Part shown: positions 6,625 to 15,581 of the stretch, piece by piece
Numbering within the stretch: position 1 is the first letter of the stretch
Layout of the letters: every line of letters begins with the position of its first letter
From: a virus
Strand: one strand, 5' to 3'
IMG/VR virus record: IMGVR_UViG_3300021963_000817
Coordinates: 1-20,345 of that record
DNA length: 20,345 nucleotides
Notes under the pieces: model-generated
Seen by the model: only the letters and a program-made list of their open reading frames with translations
Database searches by the model: none
What the model was told of the DNA's origin: nothing
Program-made: the position numbers and the translations under genes

Positions 6625-6985
6625 TGTATGCTTTGAACTCGTTATCTTGTAAATCGTACTCTACCGGCACTACCTCCGTCGCATCGTGCAAGTACATGAA
6701 CCCCATCTCAACAATAGCACCCGACAAAGCGGGATTAACATTTGAAGAGCTTAATTGCTCGCGCACTTCATACCTCCATGTACCGCTTTCCTTAGTATTA
6801 AACACGGAGTTAAGTACGCTTATCTTTTGATACCTTGCATCGGTGCTTATATTAGTACCAACGAACTTAACCTCATCCTCATTTGCCGATGTAAATATAA
6901 ACAAATAGTATGGATTCACAATAGTCGCAAGCTCTAATCCCGTGAAAATAATCTCGTTGTTTTGACCTTTGTATATGTGAATCAT
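6617..6985 (-). CDS. Conserved-looking hypothetical virion-region protein, 122 aa
   Basis: I do not recognise an established function. The protein is beta-rich, with aromatic strands (NPYYLFIFTSANEDEVKF, SGTWRYEVREQ, IVEMGFMYLH) and no membrane segment. This suggests a small beta-sandwich. The Gly-x-Trp-x-Tyr strand and length would fit a decoration, neck or baseplate-type structural protein. It lies between the putative tail-tube gene and the portal, is preceded by a long hairpin, and its stop overlaps the portal start by 8 bp. It is therefore likely translated together with the portal. Confidence 0.75.
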   Translation of the reverse strand: MIHIYKGQNNEIIFTGLELATIVNPYYLFIFTSANEDEVKFVGTNISTDARYQKISVLNSVFNTKESGTWRYEVREQLSSSNVNPALSGAIVEMGFMYLHDATEVVPVEYDLQDNEFKAYNG

Positions 6986-6996
6986 ACTATATGTTT

Positions 6997-7033
6997 AAAG
7001 GCCCCACCCACACTATAAGTAGGTAGGGCCTTT
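6997..7033 (-). terminator. 15-bp hairpin between the 172-aa and 122-aa genes; weak terminator or processing element
   Basis: In the minus-strand transcript, 7033-7019 pairs with 6997-7011 over 15 base pairs, including two G-U wobbles, around a 7-nt loop (7018-7012). The outer arms are AAAGGCCC and GGGCCTTT. In the plus-strand transcript both wobbles become C-A mismatches, so the structure favours the minus-strand message. The U tract is only three bases and is followed by AAAC, so it would terminate poorly. It may act as an attenuator, an RNA stabiliser or a processing site. Confidence 0.55.
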
Positions 7034-7058
7034 TAATATTATCGGCTTATCTCAAATC

Positions 7059-7577
7059 TTAGCCGGCAGTTTCAAGAGCCAGACCAACGGCCGAGCTTAC
7101 TTGCAAAAAGTCGTCAGTTTCAACACCGCTCAAAGTGATGTTGTATCCGTTACGATCGCCAGCGGCAGTTCCGCTTCCGCTCTCGCTTGTTGCAACAAAA
7201 AGGCCATTGCCTTTACCGTACATTCTGTAATTGCCATCCATATCAAGAGTAACGGCAATCAACTTGTTCTTAGCAAGAGTGCGAACCACGTTTGCAGTGG
7301 TGCTATCTCTTTTGTTCAATGGGAATACAACTTGATGAGTGTAAAAGAATGAACCATTCTCTTCGCTACCAGTTCCGGTGCTTGATGTGTTGGCAACCGC
7401 TCTTGGTACTTCAAATTTATAGAATCTTTTGCCGACGGCTTTTGTGAGGCCAGTTACTAAGCCGCTAACTTCGGTAACGCCCGAAACGTTAGCGTATTCG
7501 ATAAGGAATACAGCTTTGAGGCCGCCGATATTTTCGCGACAATCAATTGTGTATCCGCTTGTTATTGCACATGGCAT
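7059..7577 (-). CDS. Putative major tail (tube) protein
   Basis: This 172-aa beta-rich structural protein opens with ITSGYTIDCRENIGGLKAVF. Strand-forming segments follow (KRFYKFEVPRA, GSFFYTHQVVFPLNK), then a central KNKLIAVTLDMDGNYRMYGK. The closing AAGDRNGYNITLSGVETD resembles the final strands of tail-tube proteins. I associate this family with the structural cluster of Bacteroidota phages. Size and beta content fit a siphovirus tube subunit, and no other gene in the window is a better candidate. An alternative is a head decoration protein, because the gene lies directly after the major capsid gene. It is flanked by a terminator on one side and a hairpin on the other, which suggests its own expression level. 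Confidence 0.8.
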   Translation of the reverse strand: MPCAITSGYTIDCRENIGGLKAVFLIEYANVSGVTEVSGLVTGLTKAVGKRFYKFEVPRAVANTSSTGTGSEENGSFFYTHQVVFPLNKRDSTTANVVRTLAKNKLIAVTLDMDGNYRMYGKGNGLFVATSESGSGTAAGDRNGYNITLSGVETDDFLQVSSAVGLALETAG

Positions 7578-7590
7578 ATATGTAAAATTT

Positions 7591-7624
7591 AAAAAAAAGG
7601 CGGCGTTTTTTACACCGCCCTTTT
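7591..7624 (-). terminator. Intrinsic terminator downstream of the major capsid gene
   Basis: The minus-strand transcript has a GC-rich stem, 7619-7613 (GGCGGTG) with 7605-7599 (CGCCGCC), with one wobble. A 7-nt loop (TAAAAAA) separates the arms, and eight T residues follow at 7598-7591. The A run before the stem extends the pairing into the T tract. This is a textbook rho-independent terminator in the 64-nt gap after the capsid stop. Confidence 0.85.
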
Positions 7625-7641
7625 GTGATTAATTATATAAC

Positions 7642-8601
7642 TTAGATCGCAGACTTGAACTTAACGCAAAGGCTAGTGTAAGCCACGTTAACACCAAGTT
7701 TGAAAGCTACACGATATCTTACCTCGTTGTTGTCCTTAGAATACCAGATAGTGTAGTTGTCCTCTTCAGCTTCAAGATCGAAGGCAAGAGCGATGTTTGA
7801 CAAAGTTGTTGCGTACATATCGCCAGTTCCGTTCAATCCGTTAACTGCTGCCAGCTTCACGTTTGTGCCTGGGATAACGAACATTCTGTCCGCGCTTCCG
7901 TCAACTTGATAGTTGTAAAGGTTCAGAGCTTGGTAAGCCAAAACCGCCAAACGATATACATCATGTCCTACGAAGATGTGAAGATCGTCAGCATCAACAA
8001 TCTCAACAGGGATTGCTTTGTACATACCCTGAAGAGCTGAAACAATGTTTGCAGCAGTCAAAGTAGCCAAAGGTGCACCAGATACATAACCAGAAACGTT
8101 TGCATCAACTGGTGATCCAGCATCGATCAACTTGATCAAGCCATCGAAACGCTTGAGGTTTTCGCTACCAGAACCAGTGTCACCTTGCCACAGCGCAACT
8201 TCAAGCTGCTTTGCAATCATTTTGTTTTTCTGCTCGGCGAACTTAGACTGGAATTCTGCCCATCCAAAATCTTCGTAAGTGCTGCCCGCCTTGAGCGCTT
8301 CCTGACTAAAATAAGCCTCAAAATCCTTTGGACAAATTGCCTCTTCGATTTTGATTTTACCTACGGTTACAGTAGCTTGAGAAAGAGTTGTAGAACCAGA
8401 AGCGTTCCAACCGCAAGCATCACTTTGGAAGTTTGCATTTGTTACGAGCTTAGGAACCGCAACAGAGCTTTTTACTTTTGGTAAAAGAATACCGCCAGCC
8501 TTGATAAGCTCTTGAGTTTTAGCGGAAAATACCGCTTCGGTAAGCAACGGCGCAATCTCTTGTTTAGTGTATGCGCTTATGTTTGAAAATACTAGTGCCA
8601 T
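7642..8601 (-). CDS. Major capsid protein (HK97 fold expected)
   Basis: The product is a 319-aa shell protein. Its N-terminal part (SAYTKQEIAPLLTEAVF, then KAGGILLPKVKSSVAVPKLV) matches the start of many phage coat proteins, where an extended arm leads into the fold. An EDFGWAEFQSKFAEQKNKM stretch corresponds to the spine-helix region. The A-domain follows, with DADDLHIFVGHDVYRLA and MFVIPGTNVKLAAV. The C-terminus (NEVRYRVAFKLGVNVAY) is the usual closing strand. The gene comes directly after the scaffold and protease genes, the normal order within a capsid module. It is followed by a strong terminator, in keeping with high expression. The leader is pure A/T with no Shine-Dalgarno sequence. 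Confidence 0.9.
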   Translation of the reverse strand: MALVFSNISAYTKQEIAPLLTEAVFSAKTQELIKAGGILLPKVKSSVAVPKLVTNANFQSDACGWNASGSTTLSQATVTVGKIKIEEAICPKDFEAYFSQEALKAGSTYEDFGWAEFQSKFAEQKNKMIAKQLEVALWQGDTGSGSENLKRFDGLIKLIDAGSPVDANVSGYVSGAPLATLTAANIVSALQGMYKAIPVEIVDADDLHIFVGHDVYRLAVLAYQALNLYNYQVDGSADRMFVIPGTNVKLAAVNGLNGTGDMYATTLSNIALAFDLEAEEDNYTIWYSKDNNEVRYRVAFKLGVNVAYTSLCVKFKSAI

Positions 8602-8618
8602 TTTATTTTAAATTTTAA

Positions 8619-9191
8619 TTATGAACAAATTGATTCAGAAAACTTTTTGAACGCCTCTTTCGGATCAGCCTTTTGTGATGCGAATGAGTTTGAAGTCTTT
8701 ACGCTTTGATCTGCACTTGCTTGAGGAGCCTCAACAAGCATCTTGCTTATCTGCATAAGACCTTCGATTACTTTGTTTGCTTGAGAAAGTTTAGCCTCGT
8801 AAGCCTCAAATTTAGCTTCATAGCTTGCGAACTTCTCGCTTGTTGATGCTTCAAGAGCCGCAAATTTCGCGCTCATATCTTCAACAACTGGTATTTCAAC
8901 TTCGATAGTTTCAGGCTTTGGCTTAATCTCCATGATCACACCATTGTCACCCAAAACGATGATTGCGCCATCTTCAAGCTCATGCTCTCCAACTGGTGCG
9001 GGTTGACCTTCGATTGTAACGATACCGCCAACGGCAAGCTCGCTAACTTCAACGATAGTGCCGTCTTTAAGTTTGGCCTCCATCATTTTGACGGCTGCCG
9101 GCTCGCCTGATGCCTTCGGCATATCTTCGGCGTTTATAAGCTCAGAGAAGAATACTGAAACCTTCTCGAGTATTGTTTGTGCATTTTCCAT
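8619..9191 (-). CDS. Capsid scaffolding-like protein with small beta domain and coiled coil
   Basis: This 190-aa protein has an N-terminal helix, then a compact beta domain at about residues 38-92 (AKLKDGTIVEVSELAVGG, GEHELEDGAIIVLGDNGV) reminiscent of a barrel or lipoyl-like hammerhead. A coiled coil rich in Ala, Glu and Lys follows at about 105-150 (FAALEASTSEKFASYEAK). The C-terminus is flexible and ends KKFSESICS. A long helix between protease and major capsid genes is the hallmark of scaffold proteins, which direct procapsid assembly and are removed or cleaved later. I recall this beta-domain plus coiled-coil form in Bacteroidota phages. The role is inferred from position and architecture. 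Confidence 0.82.
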   Translation of the reverse strand: MENAQTILEKVSVFFSELINAEDMPKASGEPAAVKMMEAKLKDGTIVEVSELAVGGIVTIEGQPAPVGEHELEDGAIIVLGDNGVIMEIKPKPETIEVEIPVVEDMSAKFAALEASTSEKFASYEAKFEAYEAKLSQANKVIEGLMQISKMLVEAPQASADQSVKTSNSFASQKADPKEAFKKFSESICS

Positions 9192-9210
9192 ACTTGTATA
9201 TATATAATTA

Positions 9211-10269
9211 TTAGTGAATAGGTACTTTTAACATCTCGGCAAGTTCCGCCAACTTACGCTCGGCGTAGCTTTGCTCTTTATTTTGTGGCATAACATAATC
9301 AAAGAAACCCTCAACCGAGAAGCCCTTGACCTTGCCTTGCTTGATCAAATCCCATGCTTGCTCATTCTCAACGTAGAAGCTACCGAACCAGGAGCCATCT
9401 TTTGCATCCTCAAAACCTTCCATCGGTAATATCCCACGCTCTTTGTCAACAATAAAACTCTCAAACATAATGAAGCCGTCAAGCCTCATATCGGCCGAGT
9501 GCATTAAATTGACGTTTTGTTGGTAGCCTTTCTTTGCGAATTTTATGGCTATATCCTTGATCGTTTCGGGCGAAAACTTTACATAATGCTCACCAAACTT
9601 GCTATTATTACGATATATTAATTCATCGGCAAGCATCAACGGACCGGATATAATATGCTTATCCTCGTTCTGTATTGCAAAAGTCATTGACTTTGACGCC
9701 TTTACTTCCGCAAAATCTTCATTGTTCATCTTGCTTTCACACCAACGGAGCATCGATTCGCCACCCCATAACAAATATGATATTGTGCCGCAAGCCTCCG
9801 TGTCGTCCGGGTTGTAATATTCAGCCGCACGGCTTAGGAATGAATAAGTGCGCTTTATCGTTTCTTTCGAAAGATTTTCGCCGTTCATGATTTGCTGCGC
9901 TCTTACTTTGCCCACTTGCGTTGCGCATTTGTTACCGACCTTTTCATTAAGCCTGATCCCCCGCTCGGCGTTGTCCTTTGCGCTTTGTGGGTAGTCATTA
10001 TATGACTCTTCAGCGAAATGCTCCTCCCATATTGAATTGCAAATGGCCACGGCTTGCTCACTTGGTTTGCCTTCGTTGATTACATAAGAGATGCAACGTG
10101 GCAAAAAATTATCTTTCCTCTCCCCCTTTGACGGGTTGATAAACTCTTGATTCTCAAACGCCAAAAAGTCCTTTTGAATGGCTGGCTTATCGACCAATGC
10201 TATATAACTCACCTCCGCATCGTCTTGCAAATCCTCTTGAATCCTTAACTCGTAAATTGGCAATTCCAT
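9211..10269 (-). CDS. XkdF-like prohead serine protease with inserted domain
   Basis: The product is a 352-aa capsid maturation protease. The XkdF-like (S78_2-type) protease is split in two. Residues 1-40 carry the opening ELRIQEDLQDDAEVSYIALV and DKPAI. Residues 195-330 carry the rest, with the candidate catalytic His257 in VNLMHSADMRLDG and Ser318 in KGFSVEGFF. Between them, residues about 50-185 hold an extra unit. Its first part is LPRCISYVINEGKPSEQAVA. Its second part contains LNEKVGNKCATQVGKVRAQQ, LSKETIKRTYSFLSRAAEYY and CGTISYLLWGGESMLRW. The segments of the insert are familiar from other phage head proteins, but their function is unknown to me. The gene precedes scaffold and major capsid, as expected for a maturation protease. 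Confidence 0.85.
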   Translation of the reverse strand: MELPIYELRIQEDLQDDAEVSYIALVDKPAIQKDFLAFENQEFINPSKGERKDNFLPRCISYVINEGKPSEQAVAICNSIWEEHFAEESYNDYPQSAKDNAERGIRLNEKVGNKCATQVGKVRAQQIMNGENLSKETIKRTYSFLSRAAEYYNPDDTEACGTISYLLWGGESMLRWCESKMNNEDFAEVKASKSMTFAIQNEDKHIISGPLMLADELIYRNNSKFGEHYVKFSPETIKDIAIKFAKKGYQQNVNLMHSADMRLDGFIMFESFIVDKERGILPMEGFEDAKDGSWFGSFYVENEQAWDLIKQGKVKGFSVEGFFDYVMPQNKEQSYAERKLAELAEMLKVPIH

Positions 10270-10303
10270 AAGTATAGATATATTTTTTTGGGTATGTGTA
10301 CTT

Positions 10304-12331
10304 TTACATGATTGTTGCGGCCCTATTCAACCTATCCGCCCGCTCTTGAGCGTTTGAAACATCGCTTTCAACAACGTATGCCCTAGCGGCCACGTTGCCG
10401 ATTTGATTGATTTGCTCCTGGTCGATTCTAGTCGTTTGTGATTGACTTCTCAAAGGTGCCGATGCGTTTATTGTAGGTGCGCTAATCGGTGCAATAGATC
10501 CACCTGATCCGCCTTTAACTTGCGTCAATATGCTTTTAGCTTTTGCGGCCGCACCAAGCACTGCGGCTATTTGCGTAGCGTAAAAAATAGGGAAAGCTAA
10601 AGCGGCACCAGGACCGGCAGCTTTTGCGCTTTTCTGCGCAATATCTAAACCTTGAATATATCCCGTACCCGTACCGATGGCGATTTCAGCAAGAGCGGCA
10701 ACTTTTGCGGCAGCGGTGCCTTGTTCAAATAATCCGGAAAGTCCTGATAATATCCCACCAACTGCGCTTGCATATTGCAACTTGGCTTGAAGTTCTGCAT
10801 CTTGGTAAGCAATCCGCTGATCCGTTAATGACTTTACTTTTTGATTATATTCGCTCTCCGTGATTAATCTATTATCAAAAGCCTGCTGAACCAATATTTG
10901 CTCCTGATCAAGTGCATCAATCTTTAATTGAAACTCAATACCCCTCTCGGTTTGCAGTCTATCGAGTAGCTCAACTTCTCTTTTGTAAGTCGCAACCGCT
11001 ATTTGATTCTCTAAACTTTGTAAAGATAAGTCAATCTGCTGCTTTTTTTCTGCATAGGCAATCTCCGCGTCAACCCTTGCTTGCGTTCCCGCTTTTGCGT
11101 TATTAATATTATCTTGAAGTCTTTTTAATTCTATTTCACCCTCCTCTTGAGCTATCTTTTTATTTATGTTTAGCTTCTCAATCTCATCTTTTATAAGCTC
11201 AGCGTTTGCCTTTTTTCTTTCAATAAGCAATTTATTCTCACTCGCGGCAATAGCCTGATCAAGTGCTAAACGCTCTTTTGTTAGTGCCGTAGCATTGACT
11301 AATTGCTCCGATCTTAACCCGGCCACTTGCGCCTCAACCGCTGCAACTTCATTTTGCGCCTCAATCAAAGCGGCTTGAAGCTCAACGCTTGATTTGTTTT
11401 GTGCAAGCTCGGCGGCGGCAGCGGCTACCCTTTGTTCCGCTAATCCTTTTAAGGCCTTCTCTTGATCGTCCAATACTTTACCGAGCGCATCATTTGCCGC
11501 AATTCTTTCATCAATACTTTTAAATTCATCATCCCTTACTTGTCTAAGTTGTTCCGCTTGTCGGTCGTATTGCTCGACAAGTCCTTGCAATTGCGCGGCG
11601 GCAATCTTTGCATTGTTTTGAAGTGCGATTGTTGCCTTTGATTGCTCATAAATAGCAGCTACATTTATTTTGCTAGCCTTCTCAACTACGCCGCTAACAA
11701 CATCAACAACAGACGACGCAGCCTCGCCGAAATTGTTGTAAATATCTTTACCCGCTTCGATGGCGTTTTTTGCCGTTTGAGCTAGACTGTCCTTTGTTTC
11801 ATTGATGCTTTTTGTTAGCTCTTTTATCGTTGTCTGGTCCTTATCCCCAAATGGTGACTGCTCCCACGCTAACTGTATTTCATTAATAACTAATTTGATG
11901 CCATCAAAAGCGGCTTTGAATGGCGTTATAACAAGCGTTAGAATACCTCCCAAAACCTTACCAAGTGCCGCGAAGCCGTTAGTGTTTTTACCTACCTCGG
12001 TTGTAACACTCACAAAAATATCAATCAACGTATTTATGACCGTTGATATTGTATTGAATACCGCCGCTACACTATCGGCAACCTTTTGATTCTTGCTTAG
12101 CGTTTCACGGAAAAAATTAAATGCCGCCGTTATTGCGCCAATTATACCCAATGACTTCAAAGCATTACCGATACTGCCAAAAGCACCCGCCGCACCTTTG
12201 GCACTCTTTGCGCTTTTCTCGGCGCTGCCACCTAAATCATCTATTTGCTTTTTTGTTTCGTTTAAATTCTTTTGCGCATCACCCGTCTTTACCTCTACCT
12301 CCGCGACTACCTTTACATTTTTATCTGCCAT
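10304..12331 (-). CDS. Tail tape measure protein
   Basis: The product is 675 aa. It would sit in the tail lumen, set tail length and help DNA pass into the cell. The N-terminus is charged and helical (residues 1-45), followed by hydrophobic stretches (about 55-73 and 120-137, GFAALGKVLGGILTLVITPF). A very long coiled coil, rich in Ala, Gln, Glu and Lys, spans about 225-520. A second hydrophobic region lies at about 520-600 (ASAVGGILSGLSGLFEQG). The C-terminal tail includes INQIGNVAARAYVVESDVSN. This arrangement is diagnostic for tape measures. The length suggests a tail of roughly 100 nm by the usual rule of about 0.15 nm per residue. Unusually, it comes after the tail-tip genes and directly before the capsid module. 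Confidence 0.9.
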   Translation of the reverse strand: MADKNVKVVAEVEVKTGDAQKNLNETKKQIDDLGGSAEKSAKSAKGAAGAFGSIGNALKSLGIIGAITAAFNFFRETLSKNQKVADSVAAVFNTISTVINTLIDIFVSVTTEVGKNTNGFAALGKVLGGILTLVITPFKAAFDGIKLVINEIQLAWEQSPFGDKDQTTIKELTKSINETKDSLAQTAKNAIEAGKDIYNNFGEAASSVVDVVSGVVEKASKINVAAIYEQSKATIALQNNAKIAAAQLQGLVEQYDRQAEQLRQVRDDEFKSIDERIAANDALGKVLDDQEKALKGLAEQRVAAAAAELAQNKSSVELQAALIEAQNEVAAVEAQVAGLRSEQLVNATALTKERLALDQAIAASENKLLIERKKANAELIKDEIEKLNINKKIAQEEGEIELKRLQDNINNAKAGTQARVDAEIAYAEKKQQIDLSLQSLENQIAVATYKREVELLDRLQTERGIEFQLKIDALDQEQILVQQAFDNRLITESEYNQKVKSLTDQRIAYQDAELQAKLQYASAVGGILSGLSGLFEQGTAAAKVAALAEIAIGTGTGYIQGLDIAQKSAKAAGPGAALAFPIFYATQIAAVLGAAAKAKSILTQVKGGSGGSIAPISAPTINASAPLRSQSQTTRIDQEQINQIGNVAARAYVVESDVSNAQERADRLNRAATIM

Positions 12332-12334
12332 TTT

Positions 12335-14356
12335 TTAATATGTTTTTTGAATAACTCTTAATAAATCAACTTTTGTAACTTGATTGCTTTCTGGCGTGTA
12401 ATCATATACCTTGATCAAACGATATAATCCGCCATCAATATAAACGAACTTCGCAAAGTCAAGATTGAAAATATCCAAATCGTTTAACTTAAAAAACGCC
12501 GTAAGCAATCGACTATCTTTATTTGTTATCTCGGCCATGTATGGCGCATAGTAAGTATTGAACAAGTTGTCCGATGGGTATGTTGTCGGAGCGAATTGTA
12601 ACTCTTTGGGGGCGCCGAAATTAATATCTATTGTCGGCGTTGACAAAGCACCAGTGCCAAAGTACAAATGCCCAGCATATCCGTAGCTTGTTAGCGTTGG
12701 CGATATATTGCCCGCACCCTCTTTGCGGATGTGCCATGAACTTACGCCGGTAAACTTTTGCGCTTGCATGATGCGAATAACAGATGCCATTTTATCTTTT
12801 GCCGTATTAGCATTTGAGCGCTTATATATTGCCGGATAAACTTTATCATTTGCGGTATCCTTATAAAGTACAGATGATGCGAAAATTATTTCATTTTCTT
12901 CAGTATCTTTTGCAAAGTCCAACTCGTTATCATAAAGCCTATCGCCATATCCCTCATTGAATTTTTTATAATAATTTTCATTGTAGAAATCAACATCTTG
13001 CTTGTATTTAAATTTATAATATCTCGCATTGATCTCGCTCATCGGCTTTTGTTTGATCACTTTTGATCGGTCGAGTTTATCGCTCCAATCAACCATTGTG
13101 CCGTCATAAAAATCCTTATAAGGTTTTATAATCAAATGCTTCTCTTTGTACTTGTCCTCCGTGATCATTAAATTGAACATCTTGAGCATTGATACAAAAA
13201 AATCACGTTGGAAGATTCCAACGGGTAGGCAAGAGTTCATTGATATTGTTTCGTCATAAGCAACGGGAACATTGACGGGAGTTTGCAAATCAACTTTAAA
13301 CTCACCGCCTCCAAAAAATTCAAAGTCCGTTGATGTTGTTGCAATGGCAACCCTTAAAATATCTCCATTGTTTAGAGTAATGCCATCGGTTGATAAATCC
13401 ACAAAGCCACTTGTATCGTTGATAGTCACCTCGCTGACAAGCGTCAAACCTTTGTAAAATTTAAAATTAAAATAATTTGCCGCATCATTTGCCGTTACAT
13501 TGAAAGTCAAATTGAAATCAACTACACTCGTCGATCCGGTATATGTAAATTGTGTGCTTGCCAAGTTTTTTGTAAATCTTCCAAGTGTTAATACATTAAA
13601 TTTCATATCACCGCCGGAAGTAAATACAGTAGTCTGATCTGGAGAGGCGTTGAAAATAGTAGTACCAAAATTTGATACTTCAAGTTGATTGTTTGGTATT
13701 ATTAAACGCTTGAAAAAATTTGTATCAATAAAAGGGAAATCCCATGTATATCCAGAGGATGTAATAATCTTATTCAAAATCTCACGAACATAAAATGCGG
13801 GCCTAAACGCTTCAAAGTCAAAATCAATATAATTAGAGGTTTCCTGATTCCATTCTATCAATGGAAAGTACACGCCATCGCCGTCGATATTATCCCATGA
13901 ACCCGTTATGTTCTGCCATGTCCATTTTTGATCGTATGCCGAAAAGTCCAGGTCCTCAATCTTTTTATTCCCAAGTGCGGATATAAACCCACCAAGCTCA
14001 CCGAAGATTGCGCACTCATACTCTATATTCCCATTGACTTGAATAATCTCAAGCAATCGCAAAACGCCTTTAATAATTTGCAATCCATTTACTTCGATTC
14101 GTGCAACGGCCGTAACCGATGCGTCGAAGTTGTATAATACATTCGGTAAAGTATCGGCCGTGAAATTAGCATTATTAAACGCGAATATGTTGCCAAATAT
14201 CTTGTTATTATTCGCCGTACCTGGCAGCACAATCGTTTTGCTAAAAGATGTCGTTTTGCTATCTATTCGCTTGATATCGTCAATCGAATAGGTGATCTCA
14301 TAAGATAATCCCTTTGAAATATCAAGCTCGTTATTCTCTATAAAAATCCTCGTCAT
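12335..14356 (-). CDS. Large tail-tip / baseplate hub-like protein
   Basis: This 673-aa, beta-rich structural protein has an N-terminal signature, SYEITYSIDDIKRID, followed by SFSKTIVLPGTANNNKIFG (residues 38-56). I associate it with tail-tip proteins of Bacteroidota and crAss-like phages. Further family landmarks are GVYFPLIEWNQ, FRPAFYVREILNKIITSSGY and a C-terminal strand region, LYRLIKVYDYTPESNQV. The large size, beta-sheet content and location next to the tape measure suggest a distal tail or hub protein linking tube and fibres. No hydrolase motif is evident. The gene abuts its upstream neighbour (1-nt gap) and is 3 nt from the tape measure. Confidence 0.8.
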   Translation of the reverse strand: MTRIFIENNELDISKGLSYEITYSIDDIKRIDSKTTSFSKTIVLPGTANNNKIFGNIFAFNNANFTADTLPNVLYNFDASVTAVARIEVNGLQIIKGVLRLLEIIQVNGNIEYECAIFGELGGFISALGNKKIEDLDFSAYDQKWTWQNITGSWDNIDGDGVYFPLIEWNQETSNYIDFDFEAFRPAFYVREILNKIITSSGYTWDFPFIDTNFFKRLIIPNNQLEVSNFGTTIFNASPDQTTVFTSGGDMKFNVLTLGRFTKNLASTQFTYTGSTSVVDFNLTFNVTANDAANYFNFKFYKGLTLVSEVTINDTSGFVDLSTDGITLNNGDILRVAIATTSTDFEFFGGGEFKVDLQTPVNVPVAYDETISMNSCLPVGIFQRDFFVSMLKMFNLMITEDKYKEKHLIIKPYKDFYDGTMVDWSDKLDRSKVIKQKPMSEINARYYKFKYKQDVDFYNENYYKKFNEGYGDRLYDNELDFAKDTEENEIIFASSVLYKDTANDKVYPAIYKRSNANTAKDKMASVIRIMQAQKFTGVSSWHIRKEGAGNISPTLTSYGYAGHLYFGTGALSTPTIDINFGAPKELQFAPTTYPSDNLFNTYYAPYMAEITNKDSRLLTAFFKLNDLDIFNLDFAKFVYIDGGLYRLIKVYDYTPESNQVTKVDLLRVIQKTY

Positions 14357-14357
14357 A

Positions 14358-15581
14358 TTATCTCAATTGTGAGTACCTTGTTTGATTCATTTCAACATCA
14401 ACCTCAAAAACTCTAAGCCTATTATTCACGTACTTTGAAAATTCAAAGTTTGTGTTCTTAATACTTACCGGATAATAATATCCATCAACCTCCATGTAGA
14501 TCTGCGGGCTACCTATAAGCTCCGCCAACCATTCATACTCGGCATCCGTCGGAGCGTCCATCGTGAGCTTGTATGTATAGTCCTTTTTGTTTAGGTAGTT
14601 GATTGCTGACGATACATACTTGTTGTTTGAATCGTAATAACTCACCGAATTTGAACCAAATGAATAATCCCTCTTTTGATAATTATTGCGTGTTGCATCC
14701 ATTGTTAAACGACTAACAAGGTTAAACTTCGCCGTATCGTACACGCCCAAATGATTCAAAAAGTGTAAATTGTATGATTGATATTTAGGGTTACAATTCA
14801 AAGTAACACGCCACGCATCCGATTCGCCAAGCTCGGCAAGTGCATCATTCAAACATTGTAAGCCTTCGCAAACGCCACCATCAGCAATCACGCGATTGTA
14901 GTATTTCGATTCTTCAATAGGTATTTCGTAGTACTTTGTTGAATCGCTAATCACATTGGCCACCTTATTGATCGCCGTCGATCCGATGTTTAATTGAGCG
15001 TAAGTCTTTGAACCGCCTAGCGATATCGGTACTCCGGTAATATAATTATTACCTCCTCCGTAAGTATTTACAATAAACGACGATAAGCTCCGCGCACCGA
15101 TGTAAATATTATCACCGAGGCTCGCCTTGATCTCTTTGGGCCTATTGGTGAACAATACATCTTGGTATGTTGTTGTATCGCTTACCTTACGTTTGAACAA
15201 AGGAGCCGACCAATTGTAAGCCGTCACGTTACCGCTCGCCAAATTCGCATAAACAGTTCCCGTGTACTCTTCACCCAATCGGTATTGATACGTCTGTCCT
15301 ATTTGCCCCGATACGTTTGGCTCGCAAACGAAAACCTCCTCTTTGGGCGTTAGCCATTCATACGTCATTGTATTGCGAACGATAGGCCCAGCGTCAAAGT
15401 ATGCCTTACCATTTGAAGGCTCTGGGTAAAGTTTTACCCTTACTTGTTGCACTCCGCCGACGTATATATCAACAACGTATTTGAAGTTTGTTTGCCCCGT
15501 TAAATTGGAGCTGAACACGTGCCACAGAGTATCCTGAACAGTAGGCTCGCCGCTAGGGAAAGCCAAATTTGTGATTGCCAT
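14358..15581 (-). CDS. Tail-tip structural protein carrying an RVIADGG motif
   Basis: The 407-aa product is a beta-rich virion protein. The N-terminal region (TNFKYVVDIYVGGVQQVRVK, residues 31-50) resembles an Ig or fibronectin-like strand pattern seen in Bacteroidota phage tail proteins. The centre contains NLHFLNHLGVYDTAKF. The C-terminus has WLAELIGSPQIYMEVDGYYY and RLRVFEVDVEMNQTRYSQLR, a typical closing sheet for this group. Residues 229-243 read NRVIADGGVCEGLQC, matching the C-terminal motif of the 113-aa W-repeat protein near the fibre. It is encoded directly before the hub-like protein and is likely a partner of it. I cannot assign a more precise position within the tail. Confidence 0.78.
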   Translation of the reverse strand: MAITNLAFPSGEPTVQDTLWHVFSSNLTGQTNFKYVVDIYVGGVQQVRVKLYPEPSNGKAYFDAGPIVRNTMTYEWLTPKEEVFVCEPNVSGQIGQTYQYRLGEEYTGTVYANLASGNVTAYNWSAPLFKRKVSDTTTYQDVLFTNRPKEIKASLGDNIYIGARSLSSFIVNTYGGGNNYITGVPISLGGSKTYAQLNIGSTAINKVANVISDSTKYYEIPIEESKYYNRVIADGGVCEGLQCLNDALAELGESDAWRVTLNCNPKYQSYNLHFLNHLGVYDTAKFNLVSRLTMDATRNNYQKRDYSFGSNSVSYYDSNNKYVSSAINYLNKKDYTYKLTMDAPTDAEYEWLAELIGSPQIYMEVDGYYYPVSIKNTNFEFSKYVNNRLRVFEVDVEMNQTRYSQLR

